From a virus: DNA of 22,117 nt. The position numbers and the translations under genes were made by a program. The DNA is taken from the IMG/VR virus record IMGVR_UViG_3300037587_000297, positions 1 to 22,117 of that record. The stretch is one strand, 5' to 3'. A model generated the notes under the pieces. It was not told the DNA's origin. It worked only from the letters and a program-made list of their open reading frames with translations, and searched no databases. This document shows positions 13,845 to 21,078 of this stretch, piece after piece (within the stretch, counting starts at the first letter, position 1; the number at the start of each line of letters is the position of its first letter).

Positions 13845-14632
13845 TCGATGCCCTCCGCGCTGAACCCGAACGTGACGTGGTCGAGAGTACCCGAGAAGCT
13901 TGGCGCGATGTCGTCGCTCGTCCACTCATATGCGACGTGATCGATGTGCTCCAGTATGTTCCACGCCACGAAGAACGGCGCGATGATGGCCGCCTCGACG
14001 AACGTCTCGAAGTTATCCTCGTACCACGTGATGTCGATATTGGCCCACTCATACTGCGTGGCCAGCCCCTGGCGTAGCACCGATCGGCCAAGCCATTGCC
14101 CGCCCACTGACTTATTCGGTTTGATAACAGTCTGACGCGACAGTACTGCTGGCGTGTGGCCAGAATAGAACGGGCGCAGCATCTCAAGTATCTGGCCCAC
14201 ATACACGACTGCGATGGTCGGCGTACCTGACCCGGTGATGGTCAGGCGCACATGGGTAGCCGCAACAGTGGTGAACAGCATCAGGATCGCGCTGTCATCT
14301 GTCGGCGTGTTGATTGCGTCCAGTGGGTTCCACACCGCGCCGTCTGTGCTGTACTCAGGCGTTACGGTGTTGCCGGTAAGCGAGTGCGACGCGACGCCGA
14401 TATACCCGATCTGCTTGGACGACCCGAACGCGATAGTGATCGTCGCCGGTAATACTGTCGGTTTCCACGATTCAAACGTCATCTGGTTTTTGATCGCTAC
14501 GGCCGGGAAGTCGACCGTTTCGGTTGTGGCCGTTACGGTGCTGTCCGGCGTGAAATTCTCGTATCCAATCCGGGCGTGATTGAGCGGCGTAGCCACCGCC
14601 TGGCCGTACGCTACGCTGTGAACTACGGACAT
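13841..14632 (-). CDS. Distal/minor tail protein
   Basis: This 263-aa protein follows the tape measure (TAATG overlap) and precedes the hub (ATGA overlap). That is the usual slot for the distal tail protein or first minor tail protein. The N-terminal half (residues about 40-145) looks like a discoidin-type jelly roll, with alternating beta strands and SSKQIGYIGVASHSLTG, STDGAVWNPL and THVRLTITGS segments. The C-terminal half, with NKSVGGQWLGRSVLRQG and a WYED helix, is similar to other tail-tip proteins that precede the 586-aa type hub. No catalytic motif is seen. Confidence 0.8.
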   Translation of the reverse strand: MSVVHSVAYGQAVATPLNHARIGYENFTPDSTVTATTETVDFPAVAIKNQMTFESWKPTVLPATITIAFGSSKQIGYIGVASHSLTGNTVTPEYSTDGAVWNPLDAINTPTDDSAILMLFTTVAATHVRLTITGSGTPTIAVVYVGQILEMLRPFYSGHTPAVLSRQTVIKPNKSVGGQWLGRSVLRQGLATQYEWANIDITWYEDNFETFVEAAIIAPFFVAWNILEHIDHVAYEWTSDDIAPSFSGTLDHVTFGFSAEGIE

Positions 14633-16104
14633 TACGTAAACCTCAGCTTAAAGCCATCGTCGACAGCCTCGTTGATCTGTCCGATTAGACCGCGCACCTG
14701 ATCGCGCCCGAACACCTCGCCCTCCAGCGTGATGTTAACCAACGTCGGGTCTGCGGCCGGGGCAGCTGCAGGCGTTGCGGGGGTCGGAACACCGGATAGC
14801 GAAGCCGCCGCACCGCCCGCACCGCCGCCCCCGCCAAATGATTGCGACTGAATGGCACGAACCTGCGCGAAGGCGATGGCCCCCTGCGCCGCAGCCATGG
14901 CCGCCGACAGCGGGAACGGGTACGCCGCGAGTGTTTTGCTTATACCTTGGTAGGCGCTGATCACGGCATCCGTAATCGCGAAGGCTTTGTTGAGCTTGAA
15001 TGCTTTTTTATTGTGGCTGGCCGTGCTACTGAGAATCGACGCGAAGGCCCCCGCCATGATGCCTTGCTGTTGCCCCGCGTTGGCGCGCACCAGCTCAACG
15101 ATAGCTGACCCGCTGAACCGGATCATACCGCGCTGGCCTTCTAGGAAGTCCCGCATTGTATCGCGGCGGCGCTGCAGACTCTCTTGCTCAATTGTCTCGA
15201 TCTGCAGCTGCTGCGCCTGCTCCATTTCAAATCGCGCGATAAACGCGGCGGCTTGGGCTTTGATGCGGGCCTTTTCGACTCGCAATTCGTTCGCTGCAGC
15301 TTGGTCGGCCGCCTTGGCGAGATCGTCTTCGCCAGTAGGCGCAACGCCCAGCCCGCCAGGACGCCCAGCCTGCACCAGCTTCGATTGTTCCGCGCCCAGA
15401 AGCCGTGCTCTAGATTCTTCTAGCCGCAGCAAAGTTCCGAGTTCTTTGCTCTCGACTTTTAGCGCATTTAGGCGTGCGGCGGCGCCAGCCAGAGCAATGT
15501 CAGACCCTTTTACGGTGGCGGCCTCTTGCTCCTTTATCTTGAGAGTGACAGCCGCGAGAGAGTCCTTCACCTTGTCAACGACTTGGGCCTGCTCGAACAG
15601 ACGGTCGTTGAGATCCAGCAAGCTAATCGACTGCATCGCGGTCAGTAGTTCGTTCGTCTCTTTGACAAGTTCGCTGGTCTTTTCCGTGGCTGCCCCCAGA
15701 GATCCGACCAGCGCGGTACCGATCGCAGCGGCTACGGCCAGAACAGCACCGATCACTGCGCCGCCTGGGCCGAATATCGACGCGATCTGCGAGCCCTGCT
15801 GCCCGAACACGAGCATGGCGTTCTGCCCGCCCTGCAGCTGTACGGCGATATCCTGAATCTGGAAGCCGAGCTGCCCAACAGCGCCTTTCATAACGCGGAA
15901 ATTCTTGGTGGTTTTCTTTACGCTGGAATCAAGTCGGTTCAGGCGCGGAACGGCGCCGTCAACTGCGGGGGTGAACTTCAGAGTACCGGCCGCAGCGCCC
16001 TGAACTGCGGCCTGGAAGCGCTTGGCAGAGTCGGTGGCGTTCTGGGTGGCCTTTACGAAACTGGTCGTGTCCGCCGTTATTGTGGCGCGTATTCCTTCAG
16101 CCAT
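14632..16104 (-). CDS. Tail tape measure protein
   Basis: This 490-aa protein is rich in Ala, Gln, Lys and Glu. The N-terminus is typical of tape measures (IRATITADTTSF), followed by LGFQIQDIAVQLQGGQNAMLVFGQQGSQ (about 78-108) and a hydrophobic stretch (about 112-140) thought to reach the host membrane. Long coiled-coil segments (145-330) and a Gly/Ala/Pro C-terminal region come next. It sets tail length and guides DNA ejection. At about 0.15 nm per residue, 490 residues give a tail near 70-75 nm, short for a siphovirus. The ATG lies eight bases inside the end of the frameshifted chaperone product, as is common downstream of GT genes. Confidence 0.93.
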   Translation of the reverse strand: MAEGIRATITADTTSFVKATQNATDSAKRFQAAVQGAAAGTLKFTPAVDGAVPRLNRLDSSVKKTTKNFRVMKGAVGQLGFQIQDIAVQLQGGQNAMLVFGQQGSQIASIFGPGGAVIGAVLAVAAAIGTALVGSLGAATEKTSELVKETNELLTAMQSISLLDLNDRLFEQAQVVDKVKDSLAAVTLKIKEQEAATVKGSDIALAGAAARLNALKVESKELGTLLRLEESRARLLGAEQSKLVQAGRPGGLGVAPTGEDDLAKAADQAAANELRVEKARIKAQAAAFIARFEMEQAQQLQIETIEQESLQRRRDTMRDFLEGQRGMIRFSGSAIVELVRANAGQQQGIMAGAFASILSSTASHNKKAFKLNKAFAITDAVISAYQGISKTLAAYPFPLSAAMAAAQGAIAFAQVRAIQSQSFGGGGGAGGAAASLSGVPTPATPAAAPAADPTLVNITLEGEVFGRDQVRGLIGQINEAVDDGFKLRFT

Positions 16105-16704
16105 CGTCGCGTGCCTTTGCTTTATCGTGCATTGCCTGCATAGCTGCCCGCTCCTTTTTGCTGAACTTCGGCCCCGGCGCCATGGCCTCGATCTTCGCTT
16201 TTGTTTCGAGTGTCCTAGCGTCGCACAGCAGCCACCATTCGCGGGGCGTCATGGCCCAGAACTCACTCGGTTGCAGCCCCCATAGCGCGACGGCTACCCG
16301 GTAAGGTTCGCCAAGGTTTAGCGGCTCGGGGTCGCCGCTTCCGGCTTTTTTCCGTCGCCGTCCTCTTCTGCGTCATGGCCCGGCAGTTCTTCCTCCGGCC
16401 CGACCCCGAACACTTCGCCCACGATGAAGAACATCACGGCCTGCAGCGTATCTTGGTCGAGTTGGTTGGCTTTGGTTTTCTCCCACACGTCATCCGCAGT
16501 CAGCACAGGAGCGCCGGCCGCTTTCAGTAGGCAGAACATGACCCACACGATGTGCGAAAACGGTACGTTACCGCTTGCCGCCCCGGTCGCCAGCCTGCCA
16601 GCTAGTTCGGACAAAATAACTTTATTCTCGACGTGCATGATAACGTCATACGAGGCGCGGCACCGGTACTCCGTGCCGTCGAATTTGATCAACAGCTCGC
16701 GCAT
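16097..16704 (-). CDS. Tail assembly chaperone fusion made by -1 frameshift (GT-like)
   Basis: Ribosomes that slip -1 at A AAA AAG (16351-16345) leave the 128-aa frame after codon 120 and read GCC GGA AGC GGC GAC... to TGA at 16099-16097. This gives a product of about 202 aa. The extra 82 residues include VAVALWGLQPSEFWAMTPREWWLL, a pattern of phage tail chaperone C-terminal domains (the GTA/TAC_6 type), then a Lys-rich helix. No independent start lies at the beginning of this domain, so it is expected only as a fusion. It parallels lambda gpGT, which binds the tape measure and recruits tube subunits. The frame overlaps the tape-measure start by eight bases. Confidence 0.85.
16318..16704 (-). 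CDS. Tail assembly chaperone, unshifted (G-like, GTA gp10 type)
   Basis: This 128-aa protein is the product of normal decoding. The N-terminus (MRELLIKFDGTEYRCRASYDVIMHVE) resembles GTA gp10 / Phage_TAC_11 proteins. A helical body and an acidic, low-complexity end (EEELPGHDAEEDGDGKKPEAATPSR) follow. The acidic linker is where the frameshift site lies, as in lambda G. It is encoded directly after the major tail protein (TAATG overlap) and before the tape measure, the invariant slot for tail chaperones. It is expected to keep the tape measure soluble during tail assembly. Confidence 0.88.
   Translation of the reverse strand: MRELLIKFDGTEYRCRASYDVIMHVENKVILSELAGRLATGAASGNVPFSHIVWVMFCLLKAAGAPVLTADDVWEKTKANQLDQDTLQAVMFFIVGEVFGVGPEEELPGHDAEEDGDGKKPEAATPSR
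16320..16351 (-). promoter_or_regulatory. Programmed -1 ribosomal frameshift signal (slippery heptamer plus hairpin)
   Basis: The heptamer A AAA AAG (16351-16345) is in the zero-frame phasing GGA AAA AAG, identical to the dnaX slippery site. After a five-base spacer, AGCGGC (16339-16334) pairs perfectly with GCCGCT (16325-16320) around an 8-base loop. The 3' arm includes the T of the zero-frame stop codon (TAA, 16320-16318). Slippage joins the two chaperone reading frames. Confidence 0.85.
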
Positions 16705-17096
16705 TACGTCAGAACCACGGTGCCGGAACTGGCCAGCGTCGTGCTGAACGTAACTTCGCCCGTGTGCTCGCCGCTCTCTTCATAGTTGCCGAGTGCGAAC
16801 GTGCCCGTCAGCTCTGAGCCGTCGGCCCATTCCAGCGTGTACACGTCGAGCGTTTCCGCCAGCGCATCTGTCAGGAACGTACGTGCGGCCAGGTCGACCA
16901 CGCCTTCGATAGTGATATCGACAGATCGGCTGCCGACAGTGGACAGCAACGTGCGCCACGCGCTGGAGCTGTCAGACGTTACGTCGATCGGCTCCCGGTT
17001 GATCGCCATCGATTTAGTGCGGGCTGTAGCGACCAGCGTGCCCGCCAATACCGTGCCCTTGAATAGGTTTACCAGTCGTCCTGCTGTTTCAGCCAT
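16704..17096 (-). CDS. Major tail (tube) protein
   Basis: This 130-aa protein is of the Phage_tail_2 / GTA major tail type, with the conserved pattern NREPIDVTSDSSSAWRTLL...GSRSVDITIEGVV followed by a beta-rich C-terminus ending in alternating Thr/Ser/Val. It polymerises as rings into the non-contractile tail tube. Compact size fits the GTA-like family. GGAG lies eight bases before the ATG, after a 33-base gap from the upstream gene. This strong independent ribosome binding site, unlike the overlapped neighbours, is consistent with high expression. The stop overlaps the chaperone start (TAATG). Confidence 0.92.
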   Translation of the reverse strand: MAETAGRLVNLFKGTVLAGTLVATARTKSMAINREPIDVTSDSSSAWRTLLSTVGSRSVDITIEGVVDLAARTFLTDALAETLDVYTLEWADGSELTGTFALGNYEESGEHTGEVTFSTTLASSGTVVLT

Positions 17097-17129
17097 CGTG
17101 CTGTGCTCCGGTTAATTGCGGGTAGTGTA

Positions 17130-18221
17130 CTACGGGGCGCCCTCTGCGAACAATTCGTCTACCTCGGCCTGCGTGTAGTTGCGGTTAAACAGGCGTATCT
17201 GGTCTAGCTCGCCGTTGCCGTTAATCTGTAGCCGGGAGCTGATAAAAAGGTCCGGGACTGACGGCATGTCGCCCCACCAGATCAGCCCGGCGCTCACGTC
17301 TATCGCAGTCATGACGCCCCGCACGCCGTCAATATACGCCACCACGTCCGCCCCTTCGCGCTGGACAACTATATGCCGCCAACCGGGAGCCATCGAGCGC
17401 GTATCGCGGTACGTCGTGCTTCCCGCCCCTGACGGCCGCATTTCTATGTTTATCTGCGACGTGCCGTCCTGGCCCAGTATCTGTATCTGCGCTCGCGGCT
17501 GGGTGGCCACTTTGTCGCCTATGCCGAACATATATGCCACGTTCGCACTGCCCACGAACACCCACCCTGAGATGCCGAGCCCCCCGAGCCTAACGGAGTC
17601 TATAAACGCGGTATCTGTGGACCGTAGCGTGTTGGCTCCGCTAGAAAACACAAAACTGTCGCCGATGATACCGGTGCCCACCGTCGGAGATCCGACAATA
17701 GTCAGGTCGTTGCCCCCAGGCGACTCGTCGAAATACGTGGTGGCGTCGAAGCGATCCATCGTATACATGGCGAGGAGGCTGAGGTTGTTCGGCGATAAAA
17801 TAGAACTCGGCAGTGAATCCGCGTCCCGCACTAGTAGCTCAAAGGTCTGCACGCCGTGCCGCGTCATCCCGTCCGGGTCGCGTTCGCTGGTCTGATCTAC
17901 CTGCCGCGACAGGAGCACGTTGTGTCCGCTCACCGTCATGTCGACGTGGTGCAGCGCCCGGTAGATGGCGTCCTGGACCAGCTTAGTTTCCCGCTGGCCC
18001 TTGTACTGGCTCCAGCAGTGGATCGTTACCGATACGCGGAAACCGGTCGCGACGTCAGTGTCGAATTCGGTCAACACATCCTCGCCCAGAGTCACGTACG
18101 GAAAATCTGTGTAAGACTCAGGCACGTCGTCAAATACGCCGGTGACGAGCGCGGACAGCGTCACGTCGGCGTCAAGTATGGCGAATATCGCCGTCTGCAC
18201 TTCTAGCGCTGCGCTGCTCAT
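17130..18221 (-). CDS. Tail terminator (DUF3168) fused to a LamG/ConA-like lectin domain
   Basis: This is a 363-aa protein. Residues 1-132 match DUF3168, the tail completion/terminator family: VQTAIFAILDADVTLSALV..VFDDVP, DFPYVTLGED, then VTIHCWSQYKGQRETKLVQDAIYRAL. These normally end near residue 130. Here a linker leads to residues 150-363 with a laminin-G/concanavalin-like jelly roll: LLAMYTMDRFD, DESPGGNDLTIVGSPTVG, ISGWVFVG, GWRHIVVQREGADVVAYIDGV and a final LDQIRLFNRNYTQAEVDELF. The order and length of both domains are complete, so this is a true fusion. The lectin part probably projects from the head-tail joint and may bind glycans. The start is ATG 18221, in an ATGA overlap. Confidence 0.88.
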   Translation of the reverse strand: MSSAALEVQTAIFAILDADVTLSALVTGVFDDVPESYTDFPYVTLGEDVLTEFDTDVATGFRVSVTIHCWSQYKGQRETKLVQDAIYRALHHVDMTVSGHNVLLSRQVDQTSERDPDGMTRHGVQTFELLVRDADSLPSSILSPNNLSLLAMYTMDRFDATTYFDESPGGNDLTIVGSPTVGTGIIGDSFVFSSGANTLRSTDTAFIDSVRLGGLGISGWVFVGSANVAYMFGIGDKVATQPRAQIQILGQDGTSQINIEMRPSGAGSTTYRDTRSMAPGWRHIVVQREGADVVAYIDGVRGVMTAIDVSAGLIWWGDMPSVPDLFISSRLQINGNGELDQIRLFNRNYTQAEVDELFAEGAP

Positions 18222-18658
18222 TGGCTGGCCTTCTCGATGGCTACGACGATGCGCTTACGGAATAGCGCGCGGTTCTTCTCAATGGCGGGGCGTAACCACG
18301 GGCGCTCTGCGATCTTCATGGTGCCGAACTCCAGAAACCGGCCGTAGGCCAGGATGGTGCCGACAGAATACGACAACGCCGTGATGCGCTGCGATTCAAT
18401 GCTGCCGGCTAGCCGGCCGGTGTCGCTCTGCGGCGCCTCGCCCGGCGCAGATGCCCGGTGCGTCCTGCGCGGCTTGAACTTCTCGTAGGTCCGCCCTGAC
18501 GCCGGCCCGCGCTGTATCGATTTGATGGCGTCAGCCTCAACGTCGAGCGCCGTTATGCGCACAACGTTCGATACCTCTTTCTCGGCACGATCGCCGTATT
18601 CTTCCATCACTTCGACCAGCTCGTTCAGCCCTACGACTGATAGCTTGACAGACGTCAT
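18218..18658 (-). CDS. HK97 gp10-like head-tail joining protein
   Basis: This 146-aa protein carries the HK97-gp10 family pattern: VVGLNELVEVMEEYGDRAEKEV at the N-terminus, SGRTYEKF...HRASAPGEAPQSDTGRLAGSI in the centre, and AYGRFLEFGTMKIAERPWLRPAIEKN at the C-terminus. Members sit at the head-tail interface or assist neck completion. Start ATG 18658 was chosen over an ATG six codons earlier, because it overlaps the previous stop (ATGA). Its stop likewise overlaps the tail terminator start. Confidence 0.92.
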   Translation of the reverse strand: MTSVKLSVVGLNELVEVMEEYGDRAEKEVSNVVRITALDVEADAIKSIQRGPASGRTYEKFKPRRTHRASAPGEAPQSDTGRLAGSIESQRITALSYSVGTILAYGRFLEFGTMKIAERPWLRPAIEKNRALFRKRIVVAIEKASQ

Positions 18659-19023
18659 TCGGCGCCCTCCTCGCATAGCACGCGGCGAACGGCGTCGCCC
18701 TCTGCGGGGTTTTTATTCCACCGGACAGTAAACAGCCGCCCACTGAACAGGAACCGATCGTCAACGTTCACCGTCGAGCCGTCCGCGTTCTTGAAGTAGA
18801 ACGCCGTGTCGACTTTCACGTTGAGCCTGGCCAGTTGCTGCACCTCGTTTCCGCTCATCGGGATAACGGCACCGTTAAACGTCGCTACGGTGTTCCACAC
18901 AACAGCGTTACCGCCTGCGCCATCCGGCGTGTTGGTTTTCTGCTGATGGGCAATGGTGTTGTCATTCTTGAAGCGGTCGATCAGCTTGGGGCCGACCTTG
19001 CGCAGCGTGTCGTAGATATTCAC
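18655..19023 (-). CDS. Head closure / head-tail joining protein
   Basis: This 122-aa protein has a GTG start two bases after the previous stop and an AGGG ribosome binding site. The central beta-rich body with FNGAVIPMSGNEVQQLARLNVKVDTAFYFK and VDDRFLFSGRLFTVRW is typical of the phage head-tail joining family (gp16/FII-like stoppers). It should plug the portal after packaging and connect to the tail. The C-terminus forms an ATGA overlap with the gp10-like gene. Confidence 0.85.
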   Translation of the reverse strand: MNIYDTLRKVGPKLIDRFKNDNTIAHQQKTNTPDGAGGNAVVWNTVATFNGAVIPMSGNEVQQLARLNVKVDTAFYFKNADGSTVNVDDRFLFSGRLFTVRWNKNPAEGDAVRRVLCEEGAE

Positions 19024-19025
19024 GG

Positions 19026-19511
19026 TTATGCCCTGATCGCCACGGCGGATATGCCGCCGGTCCCGACTCGTATCAGTTTGCGCAGCTTGGTTTCAAGTGC
19101 CCGGTTGAACTCCTGATCTCGTGCGCCGTCCATATATTCGACTTCGAGCGTGTCCAGTTTCTCGCGCTTGGTGGCCCGGTCAACTGTGCCGCTCGGGTTG
19201 TTCCCGATGTCGACGGCCAGGGCAGCTTCCATCTGTGCTTCAAGCAGAAGAAACGGGATCTCGTCGCTGTCGATGCTGTAACTGTCAACCCACACGCTGA
19301 ACCGGGGCCACTGTAGCGCCTGTTCCTTCGTGTTTTTGGTGCCCTTGAACAGCTGCTGCTCGACATAGTCCATCGCAGTGATCAGCAGCACCGCCGCCGT
19401 GCCGGTCACGGTCACGTTCCGGTCAGCTGCGTACGTGGTCAGCTGCGCCTCGCTGGCGTAGCTGTTGCTGTTCGCCAGCCCTGTGCCGTCCTCGACTACG
19501 ATGGTGGCCAT
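19026..19511 (-). CDS. Head-tail adaptor (DnaT-like family)
   Basis: This 161-aa protein begins with VVEDGTGLANSNSYASEAQLTTYAADR and has ALQWPRFSV in the middle, then a helical C-terminal half with AQMEAALAVDIG. This is the family often labelled putative DnaT-like ssDNA-binding protein. Its constant position after the capsid genes argues that it is the portal-bound adaptor (gp15/gp6-like), and the DnaT label should not be read as replication. GGAG lies nine bases before ATG. Confidence 0.85.
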   Translation of the reverse strand: MATIVVEDGTGLANSNSYASEAQLTTYAADRNVTVTGTAAVLLITAMDYVEQQLFKGTKNTKEQALQWPRFSVWVDSYSIDSDEIPFLLLEAQMEAALAVDIGNNPSGTVDRATKREKLDTLEVEYMDGARDQEFNRALETKLRKLIRVGTGGISAVAIRA

Positions 19512-19513
19512 GC

Positions 19514-19861
19514 TCAGAACTCCAAGAGGGTCGCTTCGATGCCCGTACCGCCGGTAACCGTCACGACGCCTTGCAGGTACGCGCTAATCGTGTTCAGCCG
19601 CAGCGCTACCGTGTTGCCTGCGCCGATTGACGCCAGGGTCAGGCCGCCGCTAACGTCAACGCTGCCCAGCTCGTCCGACTCCAGTGTGGTGCCGCCGTCG
19701 CCGTCGATGTTCGGGGTCAGCGCGCCGCCCGTTATGTTGTTAAGAATCAGAATAGGCGACTTGCCGGCATTGTACGTCAGGGTGTCGGACGCTCCGAGCG
19801 TCGTTGCCGTTGCCGCCTGGGCGCCAACGCCCCGAATGCTTGTGCCTGTGATTGCTGCCAT
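19514..19861 (-). CDS. Conserved small structural protein of the head module
   Basis: This 115-aa protein is rich in Thr, Gly, Ala and Val, with an all-beta appearance: SDTLTYNAGKSPILILNNITGGALTPNIDGDGGTT, then ISAYLQGVVTVTGGTGIEATLLEF. I recall related proteins between the coat and adaptor genes of several siphophages, without a confirmed function. A capsid decoration or fibre role is plausible. It has an AGGGG ribosome binding site and lies three bases after its upstream neighbour's stop. Confidence 0.78.
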   Translation of the reverse strand: MAAITGTSIRGVGAQAATATTLGASDTLTYNAGKSPILILNNITGGALTPNIDGDGGTTLESDELGSVDVSGGLTLASIGAGNTVALRLNTISAYLQGVVTVTGGTGIEATLLEF

Positions 19862-19864
19862 GTT

Positions 19865-20776
19865 CTACCCCTGCAATTCGTGGCCTTGGGCCGTTATATG
19901 GAAACGCGTGTTGCCGCCCGTTAGGTCGTCTTGAATGATGATCTGGAGTTCCTCGCCCCGACTCCCGTCTAATCTTATCACAACGCCGTGCTTCGATTGC
20001 CCGCCCCAGGTCACGCGGGACGTAAAACCGGCAATAGTGTTGCCCGGCACCCTCGGCAGCAAAAACTCGTGGTCAAATCCTTGCTCAATGAAGTCTGAAT
20101 TACTCTTGAAATTGAATAGGTTCCTAAAGTTGCCGTCTGATTCCTTAATCCTGAACACCACCCCATTTGTCAGTGCGGCCTCTGATCCGAATGACGTGAA
20201 GTCCATGTCGCCCCCCACAGCCCCCCGCATCTCCAATATGATACGGACCATATCGCCGGATTGAGACGGCAAGGGCAACACCGAGAATACCTGCGGCGTG
20301 ACTGACCCGTTAACTAGTAGATTTTTAGTCGACCGGAAAACGGCAGAGCCGGCTACGGTGTACGCCCGGTTCACAGGCTGGTCGAGCGTTATGGTGTCCC
20401 CGACAACCGGAGCGCCCTCCACCGCCAACCCCGCCGGGTCGATTACCACGGACTGCATAAACTTAGCCGTACCCGTCTCGGCTAATTCCATCACTTCACC
20501 GAATAACGTGCCGTGCGCTGCCGTCAGTTCAATGGTTCGGCTGTCACGCACTGCGTCAGCCGCCAATGTGACGGCCGCCCGCGTCTGGAGTAACGGGGTC
20601 GTCAGCACCGGCGTAGTCTGGTCCTGCACGAATACGCCCAGTCCAGTCGTGCCCCGGTCGGACGTCTCAAACGCTGCTGCCCAGTCGTCGAGGATATCAA
20701 GCCAGATACCATCGACCACCGTCCGCCAAAACGGCGGGGTTTTCTTCGGCGGTGGCGGTATCTCGGTGCGGGCCAT
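19865..20776 (-). CDS. Virion structural protein of a widespread prophage/phage family
   Basis: This is a 303-aa protein. The N-terminal PPPPKKTPPFWRTVVDGIWLDILDDW helix leads into repeated beta segments (DSRTIELTAAHGTLFGEVMEL, VGDTITLDQPVNRAYTVAGSAVFRSTKNLLVNGSVTPQVFSV). A C-terminal domain follows, with ALTNGVVFRIKESDG, a FIEQG stretch and GVVIRLDGSRGEELQIIIQDDLTGG. The last pattern is known to me from many phage tail or baseplate-region proteins of unknown function. Here it lies between the coat and adaptor genes, so a head fibre or decoration role is likely. The start overlaps the preceding stop by TAATG. Confidence 0.72.
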   Translation of the reverse strand: MARTEIPPPPKKTPPFWRTVVDGIWLDILDDWAAAFETSDRGTTGLGVFVQDQTTPVLTTPLLQTRAAVTLAADAVRDSRTIELTAAHGTLFGEVMELAETGTAKFMQSVVIDPAGLAVEGAPVVGDTITLDQPVNRAYTVAGSAVFRSTKNLLVNGSVTPQVFSVLPLPSQSGDMVRIILEMRGAVGGDMDFTSFGSEAALTNGVVFRIKESDGNFRNLFNFKSNSDFIEQGFDHEFLLPRVPGNTIAGFTSRVTWGGQSKHGVVIRLDGSRGEELQIIIQDDLTGGNTRFHITAQGHELQG

Positions 20777-21021
20777 TAGCCGTCGTTCGCTGTCATTACG
20801 TCGTACAGGCTTTTGAGGCCGGCTTTCTTGGCGTCATCGTCAAACTCGACGCTGTGCGCCGTGAGTTCGGCCTTGTACCAATCGGTCGTGCCTTTGCGCA
20901 ATGCAGGGGCCGCAGCGTCGAACAGTTCGTGCTCGTCCGCATTAAAATCTGATTCGTTGATAACGACGAAACTGCCGCCGCCATCGCTAACCCGTAACGT
21001 CGGGCATCTTCCGTGTGACAT
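20776..21021 (-). CDS. Small HeH/LEM-like domain protein next to the capsid gene
   Basis: This is an 81-aa protein. The N-terminal part (TLRVSDGGGSFVVINESDFNADEHELF) resembles a short beta domain found in other phage small proteins. The C-terminal WYKAELTAHSVEFDDDAKKAGLKSLY matches the helix-extended-helix (HeH) pattern (L-x-A-x-L-x-x-x-x-[IV]-x-[FY]-x-x-x-A-K-K-A-x-L). HeH domains bind nucleic acid or act as small protein modules in phage termini. GGGAG lies eight bases upstream of the ATG, which follows the capsid terminator. Its function in the virion is not established. Confidence 0.75.
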   Translation of the reverse strand: MSHGRCPTLRVSDGGGSFVVINESDFNADEHELFDAAAPALRKGTTDWYKAELTAHSVEFDDDAKKAGLKSLYDVMTANDG

Positions 21022-21043
21022 GTTGCGCGCTCCCGTAGAAGGT

Positions 21044-21070
21044 AAAAAGCCGCCCGATGCTCTGGGCGGC
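21044..21070 (-). terminator. Rho-independent terminator after the major capsid gene
   Basis: On the minus strand a 7-bp perfect GC stem GCCGCCC/GGGCGGC with an 8-base loop is followed directly by TTTTT. It lies between the capsid stop (21081-21079) and the next gene. With downstream structural genes still needed, it is likely leaky and lowers downstream mRNA relative to capsid mRNA. Confidence 0.9.
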
Positions 21071-21078
21071 CGGTCTGG

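Noticed and set aside
14987-15856. 289-aa plus-strand frame opposite the tape measure
   Set aside because: Ser/Cys/Ala-rich antisense of the tape-measure coiled coil; long antisense frames are common in GC-rich DNA.
17179-17895. 238-aa plus-strand frame opposite the LamG domain
   Set aside because: Antisense to a gene with clear domain structure; no supporting context.
19026-19511. Replication role (DnaT-like) for the 161-aa protein
   Set aside because: The label comes from a family name; its fixed place between capsid and head-closure genes indicates a virion adaptor.
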